Assembly (NCBI GenBank): GCA_963920765.1 | Contig: OY987243.1 | Location: 16,368,001-16,432,000 of the forward strand | Origin: Ulota crispa | Lineage: Eukaryota; Streptophyta; Bryopsida; Orthotrichales; Orthotrichaceae | Length of the DNA: 64,000 nucleotides | Reading direction: 5' to 3' | Shown: piece by piece, positions 11,827 to 23,621 of the stretch | Layout: each line of letters begins with the position of its first letter | Position numbering within the stretch: the first letter of the stretch is position 1 | Notes under the pieces: generated by a model | What the model was told of the DNA's origin: nothing | The model's database searches: none | What the model saw: only the letters and a program-made list of their open reading frames with translations | Position numbers and translations under genes: made by a program

Positions 11827-12611
11827 ATCAAGCTGTTTGTTTGGATGTTTGGATGTTTTTTTTGTCACATTGAGATCTCCTAGACCGCGTGTCTACCAGT
11901 TGCGTGCTTGGTACTATCGGAAAGCTCTCAACAAGGAGGTATGCACGGGCTTGGTTTCATGGCATTTGGGCTTACGATGGGAAAGTTATTGAATTTCAAA
12001 TTTTTTGTAAATTAAAAATTAAGAAATTTACTTTTACTTTTATTTTGATGGCATGTTTGGTAATGCTGGAAAGCTCTCACCGAGAAGAGGTGCATGGGTT
12101 AGATTTGTGACATTTGGAATTACTTTCACTTTTTACTTTTCTAATATACAATAAATAACAATTCAAAAAAAAGAAATGAAAAGAAAAACATGATTAAATT
12201 AGGATGAAAACTAAGCCAATAGCACAGGACCACACTAGTTGCCATTGAAAATATCATTTTTTCAATGTACCACTTTTTTGTACACATGCAAAACAAAAGA
12301 GGCTCTTTAAATGCTGTTTCATACATTTATTTTATTTTGTTAGCTAAAATCACTTCTTGTCAATTAAACAACATCAAACACGTCATGAAATATGTGATTG
12401 GATTTTAATGGAAGTACCATCAATAAAAAAAAATATCAGTTATTTATTCTTATTTGTCTTGGCAACAAATGATTTTATTGTTCTCAAGTGGCAATGAATA
12501 TTTATTTCCTTGAATGGCTTGGGTAATGTTGACTTGTGCAACAAGTTTTTTATTGTTATTTGTTGCCTAAATTTAATTTCTTGAATTGTGGAAACACTCT
12601 TATTTTTTTCA
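11827..12611. other. AT-rich intergenic, nothing recognised
   Basis: No supported gene or element boundary. A short duplicated phrase (GGAAAGCTCTCA) occurs at about 11920 and 12069. Confidence 0.35.
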
Positions 12612-12932
12612 GGAGAATTTCATGGATACCCCTGAAGTTTGCAATATTTACATAGATGTTCTTGTTTTTTCAAAAATCACACAAATATTGTAGGACCAAA
12701 TTTTTTTGGTGTTTGTTTTGTTATGCATGTCACATCCTTTCTTCCTTTGTGAGCACATTATTACTTTTTTGTTTCATTACATTTCCTTCTTCAACATTGG
12801 TTATGAAGGAAGTACAAGCACAACAAATTTATGCCTAAAAATTAAGGTCCAAGGATATTTGTGTAATTTCTGAAAAAGCAGGGATATCTATGTAAGTATT
12901 GCAAACTTCAGGGGTATCCATAAATGATTTGG
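12612..12932. mobile_element. MITE with ..TTTCATGGATACCCC ends (copy X2)
   Basis: The left end GAGAATTTCATGGATACCCC is mirrored at the right by GGGGTATCCATAAATGATTT. It is the same family as 4127-4449. It also supplies an uninterrupted version of the place where another element sits in the copy at 22864-23600. Confidence 0.7.
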
Positions 12933-13527
12933 CCCACTGTACCATTGTACATCTATATGGTTGATACTGTGGCCAACAATACTTCAAAGTTTTGAGAAAT
13001 TGATGTTTGAACACCTTTAACTTGTGTTGAAGTTCCAATAACAATAAATGACAATAAATGTTGCTAAATGTGGTTTTTTATCTCCAAATATCATACTATA
13101 TGCTTAGATTGACATTTGATCGTATTATGTGTAAAAGAATCAAATCTGGTATTCATCTTGAGTTGCCATTTGCCGTGGATAAGTCAATGTGGATAGAAGA
13201 AGTATTCTTTTCATAACGTATTCAAAGATTACTTTTTGAAAAAAATGAGATAAGATTTTAATAAACTAGCCATTTGGTTAATATCAAAATTTATATAATA
13301 CAAAAGTATGGATATACACAAATATGATAATTAGGCCTAAAATTGGTTGAACCTCGTGCTTATTGAATTGCACTTTTATGCGGTGTTATCTTTTGAGCTT
13401 AAAACAATACTATTTTTATATGCCTTGTTTATAGAGTTTTTGGGACCATTCATTATCTTCAGAAGTACAATAGAAATTTTAATTTGATAATTTTATGTCA
13501 TTTCTGCAGTTAACGATATAGGTTTCA
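12933..13527. other. AT-rich intergenic, nothing recognised
   Basis: No gene, RNA or repeat boundary found. Confidence 0.35.
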
Positions 13528-14731
13528 TTAACCTTTGAAGGACTACGGAGCCCTTTATGGCCAATATTGAGAGTTTTTGCCGTATTTAAAGTGGTTGTGG
13601 TCCGCGATTTTGGTCAAGAGATTGTGGACGCAGTATTAGCATCATCCTTGACGTTTTGAGATGATTCCGGAAGGTAGGCAAATTCTGTGCACAATGCAAG
13701 AGGGCTTTATACCGGGCAGGGATACAGTTTGGTATTTCTAAGGTGGTTTTGGTCACCTAGAGTAGAAACGAGTCTGGGCTTGCCAATGTGTCCGCCTTCT
13801 TGCTAGGTGGTACAAGCAGCTCGGATGTCGATGTCTCTGCAGAACTTTCACGAGTTGGCATGAGCAACTCAAATTGAGGCAGGAGACGTTTCTTTTTTGT
13901 CTATTGTGTTCCACGTCTGTTTGGCGAGAGGTAGTGGGCTGTGCTTCTTCTTGAACATTATTTCAAGAGTGTCGTGCGGATGTGTGCTAGACCACTCCCT
14001 GCGTTGTTCAAGATCAATTAGGAGACGCTTAGGGTTTCAGCGGCCTAGAGGATAGTTGGGATTATGATGCAAAGTAGTGGGTGCAAATTCTAGGCGGAAT
14101 GCTGCAAAAATGGGCTTCTCGGCGTCAACAAGATCACAGGCAGTCTAGACACGCCTAACCAGGAAGTGTGAGGACCCGGCGCTAAAAAAGCATGTATCTG
14201 CGCTTTACTCGGAGGATTCCTGCAACCTTGAAGGGGCAAAGCAACCGAACAAATCTTTGATGAAGTGAACCCCCTAACGAACCCGCCCCTAGTCCACTAC
14301 GGTTGACGTGGTGAGACACGCAAACCTCAAGGTAACCGTTGAATTGCCACGCGCGACAACTTCATGCCATCCCCCAACACGTAGAAGCGCGTAGTTGCAG
14401 TTAGCTCCTCCCGTACTTAGGAGATGAATCCTACCAAGCGTGTTCCTGCGACAAGTTGGCAGCCAACTATTCCTGTATTTGACAAAGAATCCAACCAAAC
14501 TCTAGGTGACCCACCGCGGTGTATACGGAATGAAGCATCTGCTAGTTCCAAACCCATTGACCCAATCAACGCAAAAAAGACACAAGACATTGCGCAAACG
14601 AAAGCGAGGTCATTGCACGTAGTTTTGATTCACCAATGTTGCATTGCCAAACAAACCATCTCGTCCCAAAGAATCGTATCCATACTATATGGTGGGCCAC
14701 CTACGGAGCCCACTGGTCCTTCAAGGGTTAA
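13528..14731. mobile_element. TTAA-flanked element, 1.2 kb, with GC-richer interior (type C)
   Basis: Ends TTAACCTTTGAAGGACTACG and ACTGGTCCTTCAAGGGTTAA mark it as a member of the TTAA superfamily. The sequence ACGGAGCCC appears just inside both ends. The interior (about 13560-14650) is clearly more GC-rich than other members and than its flanks, and contains GTGAGGACCCGGCGCT, a phrase reminiscent of LTR starts. It may have captured foreign DNA. The 107- and 69-codon frames inside show no domain. Confidence 0.75.
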
Positions 14732-15465
14732 TATTGGATTTTCTTAGGCCAATAAATAAAAAAGGTGACATTTTTATTTGCATTACTATGATAAAATTTA
14801 ATGCTATCTTTAAGAGAGGGTTCACCAATGTGATTTTGCAAAATGGATTATTAATGATCTTTTTCAAAAACACAATAATGCTACAAACATCATTAATTAC
14901 ATGGGAATTAAGCAATTATCACAAAATCAATCTATACAATAGAAAAGCCAACAAATCACAAGAAATCACACAATTCCTAAGGATTTTCTACAACCTACAT
15001 CATTTTCTAAATTCTCAATAACTACACTAGTATGTCATGATGCAAAACAAGTACATTGGTGCCTTGATAAGATGAAGGTATCTAGATAACATATTCATTT
15101 TGTGTAAGGAAAGCATTCATTGTAACCAAACACATCTTTTGTAACTCTCCAACCGCTAGGGACAGTCATCTCCTTCATCTTAGCTAAGCGTTTTTTATAT
15201 AGAGGTTCATCTTAAAAAGGCACTATTGTAGTGATGATTCTTACATTTCAATCATTTTTAGTCATGTCACCCCTCTCTTCTAAGTGAAAGTTTATGTTCC
15301 AATATAGAAATACAAATTTTTGAGTTAGTAATTTTCACCTAATTTTTATAAAAAACACTTCTTATACAAAATTTGGATGTATGTACTAATACTAACTACA
15401 CAAACAAAGATGTTCATTTAGCTTGTTGACTTTTTTCCCAAAATCCAAAAAGTTGATATCCCTTA
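14732..15465. other. AT-rich intergenic, nothing recognised
   Basis: No supported feature between two transposon insertions. Confidence 0.35.
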
Positions 15466-15913
15466 GGCCCTCTTTACACTAGAGGTGAGGAGCAATGAAG
15501 AAAATCCTATATGGGCCATGGTTTGCTTTTGCAAGGCTAGCCTTTTGAGGTAGTGGCTTCTTGTTCTGGTGTAAAGTGAGAAGGGACTAAAAAATTATAG
15601 CAATAATTTAAATAATTAGTTAATTAGTTTTTTTTTCAATTTTTTTTTGATTGGATGCGAGGCTTTTGGTCCCCAAAATTTTATTCAAACCCAGCTCTTT
15701 AGGTGGGCTTGATTATAATTCCAGGGACCCAAAACTTGTGCTTCTTCATTGCCATAGAGGACAAAAGTATTGTCCACCTCATTTTTTTTATTTTCTTGTC
15801 TCTTAGAAAAAATTCCAATGTAAAAGTGACATTTCTTGGTCTTCTCAATTCCTAAAATTTTCATTGACTGAAATTTTGCTCTTCATGGCTTCTCGGCTCT
15901 AGTGTAAAGGACC
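15466..15913. mobile_element. PIF/Harbinger-like MITE, TTTACACTA family
   Basis: The left end is GGCCCTCTTTACACTAGAGG. The right end read inward is GGTCCTTTACACTAGAGCC. TTA flanks both sides (15463-15465, 15914-15916). Same family as 2411-3052 and 27645-28178. Confidence 0.75.
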
Positions 15914-15961
15914 TTAAAAATCACACCAAGCCCCTTGTTTGAGGGTGTGTTTTGAAAACTT

Positions 15962-16209
15962 TTAACCCCTGAGCGCCCAAGGGACCAGAATATGGCCACT
16001 CTGTTTTTAAAAATGTTCATGTTTGACTCTTATCCTGTTCTTAATGGTAGAGTCAAAGGACTTGTACTTTTGCATGCACCTCCAGGAATGTGTCTACTAC
16101 CACTTAAACAAATTCAAGCTCTTTAATTCTACTTAGGTAATACTTTTTTTGAATTAAGTACACGACGGTATGGATTTGAGTGAATTTGGCCTGGGCGCTC
16201 AGGGGTTAA
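15962..16209 (+). mobile_element. TTAA-flanked MITE, 248-bp family (copy D1)
   Basis: Ends TTAACCCCTGAGCGCCCAAG and CTGGGCGCTCAGGGGTTAA. Copies in the opposite orientation are at 28687-28933 and 29008-29255. It lies about 315 bp before the THO5 start codon and may border its promoter. Confidence 0.88.
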
Positions 16210-16524
16210 CTTATCGTTTGAGGGATAATCGTGAAAGTGTTGAAGTAATTGCCATTGATACCCAGACGTAATACCCGGATTGAGAACACGCTACGTATAA
16301 CCGGAGATATAGCCGGTCTCCGCGATCGGAGGTTTTGCGAGAGTTTGTAATAATCTAGGGTTTTGGACTGAAATGCTGTGTCTCTGGCGAGGACGACGGA
16401 CGACGAAGAAAACGATGCATGTGGCAATGGGATTGAAGATGTTCACGAAGAGAGTAATGGAGTTGAGGCGAACTAATTAGAGTCCAGCTCGATCGATCGA
16501 TCGACCTCTTTCATTGTGCACAAG
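16210..16524 (+). promoter_or_regulatory. Putative promoter and 5' UTR of THO5
   Basis: The composition turns GC-balanced right after the MITE. It contains four GATC-type repeats (16490-16505) and a 21-codon upstream reading frame (16415-16480) that ends 44 bp before the main start. The main ATG context (CAAGATGG) has A at -3 and G at +4. Confidence 0.45.
16415..16480 (+). promoter_or_regulatory. Upstream ORF (21 codons) in the THO5 leader
   Basis: ATG at 16415 opens a frame that stops with TAG at 16478-16480, without overlapping the main start at 16525. Whether it is transcribed depends on the unmapped transcription start. If it is, it could lower translation of THO5 (inference). Confidence 0.35.
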
Positions 16525-19500
16525 ATGGAGAAGGCGTCGTATGAGGGCGTGGTGAAGATTCGGAGATCTTTGGAGGACTTGATGGCGCGCATGTTGGCCT
16601 TGAAGCGCGATAACCAGGCCAACGTCAAGGGTTCGCTGTCCATGCGGGAAATCGTCACTGAAGCGTCAGTTTTATTTATTGATCTTCGCCGGGTAAGTTT
16701 TTCCTTTAAATAACACATTTTCGTTGCCATGTAGCTCAATTGTGCTGCTGCTTCTGTTTGAATTCTAATGTTTGAAGCGTTTTTTGAGTGGATATTTGGT
16801 CTGATTAGCTTATACTGATGGAGAGAGGCGTTACGCTGTGCTTTGGATGCAGGAAAATCGAGAGATACTTCAAGAGGAAGATAAAATCAAATTAGAGACA
16901 GAGGCTGCGAAAGCGCCGATTGATCACATCACTTTGCAGCTCCATAATTTACTATACGAGAAAAATCACTACGTGAAGGCTATTAAGACTTGCAAGGATT
17001 TTAGGTCTAAATTTTCCGACATCGACTTAGTTTCTGAAGAGGCGTTTTCTCAAGATGCACCTCTGGAGCTTCAGCCTGATGCTGCATTGCGTGATGATCC
17101 TCACAAATTCATGATTCAGCGTCTTAAATTCGAGCTCCATCAGGTGCCTGTCGCTCGAATACGTTTGGTTTTGGTTTATGACATTTGGAGTGTGGAGTGA
17201 GAATCATCTCTTTAAGACCGTTTTCCTCTTTCATGAGTACTCATTTTTTGATAGTTTATGATTGCAGAGAAAGGAATTGCTGAAGCAGCGGGACATTGTA
17301 GAAGCACGCAAGAAGTTGTTGTTAGAAAACATCGCCAACCGGCGAAAGTTTCTTGGAGGTCTTGCTGCGCATCTCAAAACCTTGAAGAAATCCACGTTGC
17401 CTGTTCAGCAGCAGTTGAACATTTTACATACGAAGCGGAGCAAACAGGACTCTCTTGCAGAGCTTCTGCCTGCTCCGCTGTATATTTTTTATACGGAGTT
17501 GTTGTCTCACAAGGAAGTCTTTGGCGAAGCTGTGGAGCTGGAAATTGTCGGGAGTGGAAAGGATGCTCTTGCAATGGCGAAACAGCTTGCAACGAAAGAT
17601 GCAGGTAATGAGGCGTACCACCTTGTTGGCCGTGTCTCAATTTTGTCTTATTTCATGTGGATTGTCTGGTGCTCTACTCTCTTTGATGCCTTAAGATGCC
17701 AACGAATGTTTAGAAGTTTTGTTAATTCTCGTCTTTTAGATGCCTGTAGTGAAGCATATTCTTTCGATGACATGAGCCGGGGACAGAGGTTCTCAACTAG
17801 TGTATCTACAGAGTTTGCTTTCACTGATGAGAGTTTTCTATTTATTTGATATTCGCTTTCTCTTTCGAGTTTCCAATGTATGTAGACATTCTGAGGAGTC
17901 GTAAGATAAACAACTGCAAAACTTGTCTCATGTGCCCAGGATGACGAATTGGATTTTCAACATGTCCTTTTTATTTTGTGTTGAAACAAGAGAAGATGTG
18001 TATAGATGTATTTGCACATCATTCGGTTGATTATTACACTATCTTAAACTTGGTGACCTTGATTCCTCTTGTCAGGTAGAAGGTCGGCTGGTACTAACGG
18101 AGGAAGACGTGATCTGGAAGACGATGATGACACGCAAAGGCAGCGAAAGCGAGCTAAGAAGTCTCATGATAAGGATGCTCTAGAGAAGGATAACCTGTAC
18201 CAGTCCCATGCACTGACTGTTACAGTTCAAGTATATGATGAAAAACAAAAGGGGTCCAAGCTTTGTACCCTTAAGGTTGAGTACCTCATGACGCTGGACC
18301 TGTTGTGTGCTGGGGAGGAAGGCACACCTCCAGCAGGTGTTTCTCCTATCTTTTCGTTGGCCAACTTGTTCCCTAACGACCCGGGCCTAGAGTTGCCAAG
18401 TAAGGTAAAGAAACTACTGGTTTTGGTCATGTCCACGCTCAATTGTCATCAGAGATATAGAGCTAGAGATAGAGAGACATGTCTTTCAGTAAGGTAAATT
18501 CTCGTTCTCTGACTCTTTGTTGTTCTGATTCCAGGCATCAAGGCTACGAGCAGGTCCTGGGTTTGTATTTGATACAAAGAGAATTTTGCGGCCTTATAAG
18601 TGGATTCAGCATCTTGGTGGAAAAGACAGTCTCCCAATCTCTCCCCCAATTTTACATGGAAAAGAATCACAGACTTATCGACAACAGCACCGTCTTCAGA
18701 ATGTTCTACAGCATCTTCGAGCTCGAAGAAAAGCACAACTCGCACTGAAGTGAGTAGTCTTGGACCTTGCAAAGGGTAACAAATTTAAGTTAAAACAGAT
18801 GTGGACTTTAGTAGAACTGTTGCTTATATTTCTTAAATTGAAGCGTTTGTAGCGATATGACATCCACGTGCAAGATTTTCTTGTGGGATGAATGCCAGTT
18901 TATTGATTCTGCTTAGTTTCCTGACTAAATACTTTTACCAAATCATGATGCAGTGTATTTTGACACATAAGTATAGCACCGCATAGGATCTTGATTTGTT
19001 GCATATTAACCGAAAATATCTTCTGACGGGTAACTTTTGCTGGTGACAGAGACCAACTGGATTCTCTTGGGAAGTTAAGACGTCCTTCCGTGAAGTCGGA
19101 TTCCTCCCTACCTTGGACTTCTAATGTTCTTAAGTCCACTTTGCAAGCTTGGGCTCCGCTAGACAGCAAAAACGGAAAGCTCTCGTCTTCTGTACTTTCA
19201 CCCACTACTGGAAGACCATCAAGTGCAAATACGCTGCAGATCGAGAACGACACTGGAAAAGAGGATGGAGAACTTCCGTCTACAAGTGCCACTGAGATGG
19301 ATGCTACGATGACCAGCTCTAAACCTGAATTTGACACCTCTGAAATTAGAAGGGACGTTGCTGAAGGTGCGGAGAGTATAGCTGCGGCAGATGGCGACGG
19401 AACAGGACAAAGCAATGTTTTGTCACGTGAAGGCTCTTCGAAGATCTTATTACCAGGGGATGAGACACGAAGTGCAGCTGACGAGGGAGAGATTAGACAA

Positions 19501-20237
19501 CAAGACGCTGAGATGGGAGAAGCTGCTGGAGAGGATCAGGTAGTATATCCTTTACTGGGAGATGCTCCAGGGTCTCGCACGTTCAGGGCTGTGCTACGCA
19601 GAGAGAATGGGACCTCTAGCAAGCGTGTCGAGTTGGAAGCTCAGGTACATAAATTTTGCCTGTGACTGCTGCATGAACGGTAAAGCCTGTCAATTGCTAG
19701 TAATGGTATGCATTCATTCTAATATCTTTCATATTCGTCTCTGGCTGTGCTTGATGGTTGCTGAGATGTCGCTACTTTTGGCAGGTTGTAATTGGTGCGG
19801 ACTATCCTACCCGCGCACCTGAGTTTCAGATTAGATTTCTATCAGGAATTCCAGAGAAGAAACCACAACCGGTTTTAGAAGGCGAGGGCAACGGAGCACT
19901 AGTACAGAGCGATGTTCGCCTTGTGGAGACGGAGGTGAGCTTTATTCCTCCCTCTTGTGAAGAATACTCACATTTATTGGCAAATATGAAATTTAACTGG
20001 GTGACTGTCATGCGTTCTTCTTTGGCTCTATTGTTGCTCCATCTCTTTGCTATTCTTCAGTACTTTGCTATTATTTGCCGTTCTTGAGTATGTTTTACAT
20101 TGCTGCTCTCTCCTTATAATCTTTCTTGGTGGTTTCAGGTTAATAATGTCGTGCCCAAGAAACTACCAGCAAGGGAACGCAACTACGTGTTGGCTCACCA
20201 AATTTTGGCCTTGATGGTGCAATTCGACAATTTTTGA
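16525..20237 (+). CDS. THO5: THO complex subunit 5 (THOC5 family), 8 exons
   Basis: A 727-aa homologue of THO5/THOC5, a subunit of the nuclear THO/TREX complex that couples transcription and processing to mRNA export and, in plants, supports small-RNA precursor handling. Exons: 16525-16692, 16853-17143, 17268-17604, 18076-18404, 18535-18749, 19050-19644, 19785-19934, 20139-20237; all GT-AG with matching phases. The conserved N-terminal half carries APIDHITLQLHNLLYEKNHY, FELHQRKELLKQR and LKTLKKSTLPVQQQL, then LAELLPAPLYIFY, largely helical and coiled-coil in the family. An acidic stretch (DLEDDDD, about residues 278-284) is followed by a basic NLS-like patch (RQRKRAKK, 287-294). The long exon 6 encodes a low-complexity acidic linker. 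Length is close to plant homologues. A shorter methionine choice would remove conserved sequence, and GTG at 16516 is not needed. Confidence 0.93.
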
Positions 20238-20356
20238 AATGAAGGTGACATGGAATACATGCGCTTTAAGTCTGCATGTGGCAATCTAGTACTTAGAATG
20301 CTTATCACTAGTTGCGGCTCCAAGTGTACTCAAGTTGAGAGTGGCGCCAAATGGAT

Positions 20357-20673
20357 TAAGGTAGGAGGCTCATAAATGGAGCATCTAAGGGCTGAAACTG
20401 AATTTTGGGTAGGTGAAACTCCTTGAAATGATTTCCAGTAAACTTTCCTTGAAAGACAAGAAGAATCCGCATCTAACCCAAGTTGTTTCATATTTTTTGG
20501 AGCTTTGTGGAATTAGTTATGAATATTTGAAGTGGAAAGGCCATAGGGCTCTATAATGGAGCACCTCCTCAAATGTACATGAGCTGTACATTGTTGAAGG
20601 GCTATGAAGAAAGAGTACATTTGAGGAGGTGCTCCGAATTTGAGCCTGCTCCGAATTTGAGCCTCCTACCTTA
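20357..20673. mobile_element. TA-flanked MITE, AGGTAGGAGGCTC family, in the THO5 3' region
   Basis: Left end TA-AGGTAGGAGGCTCA, right end TGAGCCTCCTACCT-TA. It begins 120 bp after the THO5 stop, so it may lie in the 3' UTR. A sister copy with the same internal phrases (GGGCTGAAACTGAATTYTRG) is at 39766-40095. It carries an inner inverted repeat around CTCAAATGTAC. Confidence 0.8.
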
Positions 20674-22113
20674 TTTAGGGCGATTTGCAATATTGCCAGA
20701 TTGGAGAGCACCAGGCATTTAATTGGCGTAGTGCAGGAGCTGCTGAAGGATTTGGAAATTATTATTCGAAGCCTTTGTGGTTGCAACCCATGCCTATGTG
20801 CAACGACTCCCCAACTTTCAGTGAAAAGCTGTGTGAATGCACTGCCATCTGTCATGCAAATGATTGTTTCATGAGATATTATAGTACACAGCTCTGTGCT
20901 TCATTTTTGGCACCGGCAAGATCCCAATCCTATTCCTTCGTCTCATTGGTTGAATTACGTTTCTGAATCAGTCCCAAGGTCCAACCAGGAGTAAAGGTGA
21001 CGTGGTCATGCCTCCAATAATTAGGTCCATGGAGAATACAAGGTCAATTTGTCTTTCAGGTCGCAGTCATGTTTCATTCAAATATAATTATCCTAATAGA
21101 AAACTGTATTATTTTGGGGTAACGAAGTCCATTAGGCCTGCCTAAAATCTCAATAATTCTTCTTGGTCTTCTTCGTTCTTTTTCATCTGAAGTCTAGGTA
21201 AACATTGGATATGGCAAGAAGAGGTAAGAAAATGTATACTTATTCTCTTATTCCAATCTGTGAGAAGAATGTGTTAGCACAATGTTTTGCTTTAATTTTT
21301 GAGCATTTTAAGTTGTTGTTACAGCTTGCTTTGCCCCTCAAATTACTTTATTACCTACTTTAAAAGGGTTTTAAGCTATACAATACTTTTAACATTCAAG
21401 AGCTAAAGCAAAGCTTTGTACCTATACATTTGTTTCAAAAGTTGGTCAAAATTTTGAAGTAAGTAAATGAAGAAACATAGGAAGCAAACATTGTAAGTGA
21501 CGCCAAAATGAGCTCAGAGAGTGTTAACTCGTGACCATGCTCAGAATCCCGACCTGTCCCCAATCCTGACCCTTAATGTACACAGCCTGTACATTTCAAT
21601 TTTGAAATGTACTCTCTATGAACATAAGGTTGGAATTGCGGACGGGTTGTTAAAGGGTCGGAATGGCTGCGGTTACCTTACCTTATTGAAAATTATTTGT
21701 AGTTATTGATTCAATTGTAACAAGATTACAATAGTGGGCTCGGTATCTCCAAAATTATTTGTGGGGTAATGTAGAAAACATCATGATTTCACCTAGCAAA
21801 ACACATTTGATTTTAGGGATTTACCACCAAAATTTTGAAATTGAGAAGTTTGTATTCACGTTTGATTCATAAAATCCAAATTTAGCCTAAAATCATGTTA
21901 GGGACAAAATTGACCAACTCCAAAATAGGGGCAAACCCTCAGTTTTTTCACCACAACCTTACAAATATGTTTTGGTCAATATCAAGTCACAATTTTGTAC
22001 AAATATGAGCCCCATATATTGACAATCAGGAAGTTTCACAAGCTTTCAGAAGTCAAAAAAGCCATGAACAACTTTTACAAATCCTGGCTTGTATAGCCTC
22101 AACTATGTATCCT
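20674..22113. other. Intergenic; fragments of dispersed repeats
   Basis: A weak inverted pair around GTACATTTCAA/TTGAAATGTAC sits at 21591-21612. The part at 21816-21890 resembles the arms of the fold-back at 33726-34144. No gene is supported; the frames at 20685-20966 and 21521-21709 look random. Confidence 0.35.
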
Positions 22114-22344
22114 TTAATCCTTAGACGTCCCATGGAAATTGTAAATACATTGCTATATAATTGGCATTTCCTATCAACAAGTTTTAATTTGGGATTTCAA
22201 ATAGCTCATGAGAACCGCATTGATTTTTATTTCAACTTCTTTGTTAATCTCAAACAAAATGAAGATGTGAACTTACTCCAAATACAAGAAAAATACCTTG
22301 TATTGTATCGGCCACAAAGGATTGTTTAGACGTTTAAGGATTAA
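22114..22344 (+). mobile_element. TTAA-flanked MITE, 234-bp family (copy Q)
   Basis: Opens TTAATCCTTAGACGTCCC and closes GACGTTTAAGGATTAA. The interior (for example ATAATTGGCATTTCC and GTTTTAATTTGGGA) matches 9719-9952 with many substitutions, so it is an older copy. Confidence 0.8.
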
Positions 22345-22433
22345 TGCTTTAGACATGAGGGAGGCATTCCTCATTATGCTCTTATTATAATGATTGTTTG
22401 AGGTTGTTTTTTAGGCTATAAGGAACTTTAAGG

Positions 22434-22764
22434 GCTCCAATGCAACCATGGTAATGCATAACCAAGAGATGGCCCTGTCAAAATGACCTCCTCAAACAGC
22501 AAATTTGCTTGTTTCCCTATTCCTTGGGAGTTCCACGGCATTTGTTGCTAGAATGACATGTTGCTTGCAATAGCTTGCAACTTCTTGGCAACAACTTACA
22601 AGTACTCGCAAGTATCTTCTTCACTGCCTAAATCTGCAATAGAAGTTGTGTCAAGGTTGGGATGATTTGTCCAGTGAAAGGGGCGGCAAATTTACTTGGA
22701 CAGGGAGAAATGCAGGATTGGCCAATTCCCCATCCCAATCCTGGAGTATGCGTTGGTAATGCCC
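22434..22764. mobile_element. PIF/Harbinger-like MITE, GGGCTCCAATGC ends
   Basis: Left end GGGCTCCAATGCAACC; the right end read inward is GGGCATTACCAACGC. TAA flanks both sides (22431-22433, 22765-22767). A fragment of a similar right end is at about 41885-41910. Confidence 0.65.
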
Positions 22765-22863
22765 TAACATTTTACAAGTATCTCTAGATTTTTTGCAAAT
22801 ACCTTTTAATATTTTGCAAACAAATGCGTTTTCAAAGGATTTGAGATACTCCATAAATAGGTA

Positions 22864-23600
22864 AGGGAAAATTTCATGGATACCCTAGAAGTTTGCAATA
22901 TTTACAAAGATACCCTTGCTTTTTCAAAATTACACAAATACCCTTAGACCAATAAAATCTATAATTTTTTTTTGTTGTACTTATACTTCCTTCATGCATG
23001 ACCAATGTTGAAGAAAGGAATGGAATGAAACAAAAAAGAAGCAAAGGACAAAGTTAGGGAAGTGGCATGCACAACAAAGCAAAACGCCTGAAAATTTGGG
23101 TCCAAGAGTGTTTCTATAATTTATGAAAAAGCAGGGGTAAGGTAGTTGGTTCCAAAACCGTTCGGTCATTTGAACCGCCCATGTAGACTCTATTGAAATG
23201 GAAATGAGGTGGTTCTTAAAGCGTCCTCTTACATTCATTGAATGCATGAAAGAAAAGGTTTTTTTAATTGCAAGAGTCAATCATACTCCTTGCTTTCCCA
23301 AATCTCTTCACAACTTACAAGTGAATGGTTCTTGGAAGGTCTAGGGTCATAAGTAGAGAGATCCATGACACATGCATTTTGAAAATTCATAAGTAATTAA
23401 AAAATGCTTCAAAAAATATGAAACGACTTATGTTACATTCAACATCTCTTTATCTTTGTCTAAAAAATGGACTAAAAGTACTCCCAAGCACGGAAAACCA
23501 TGAAAAAGGGAAATGAGCCCTTAGATAGTCGGTTTCAGAACTGACTACCTTATCTATGTAAATATTGCAAACTTCAGGGGTATCCATGAAATTTTTTCAA
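22864..23600. mobile_element. MITE with GGGAAAATTTCATGG ends (copy X3), interrupted
   Basis: Left end GGGAAAATTTCATGGATACC; right end GGGGTATCCATGAAATTTTTTC. The body matches 12612-12932 but is split by a TA-flanked element at 23138-23552. Confidence 0.75.
23138..23552. mobile_element. TA-flanked MITE (Y) nested in X3
   Basis: Ends TA-AGGTAGTTGGTTCC and, read inward from the right, TA-AGGTAGTCAGTTCTGAAACC. Host copies without the insert read GCAGGG-(g)-(t)a-TCTATG, so TA was duplicated on insertion. This supports a Tc1/mariner-type TA target for the AGGTAG group. Confidence 0.8.
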
Positions 23601-23621
23601 TAATTAAATGTGGCATATGTA

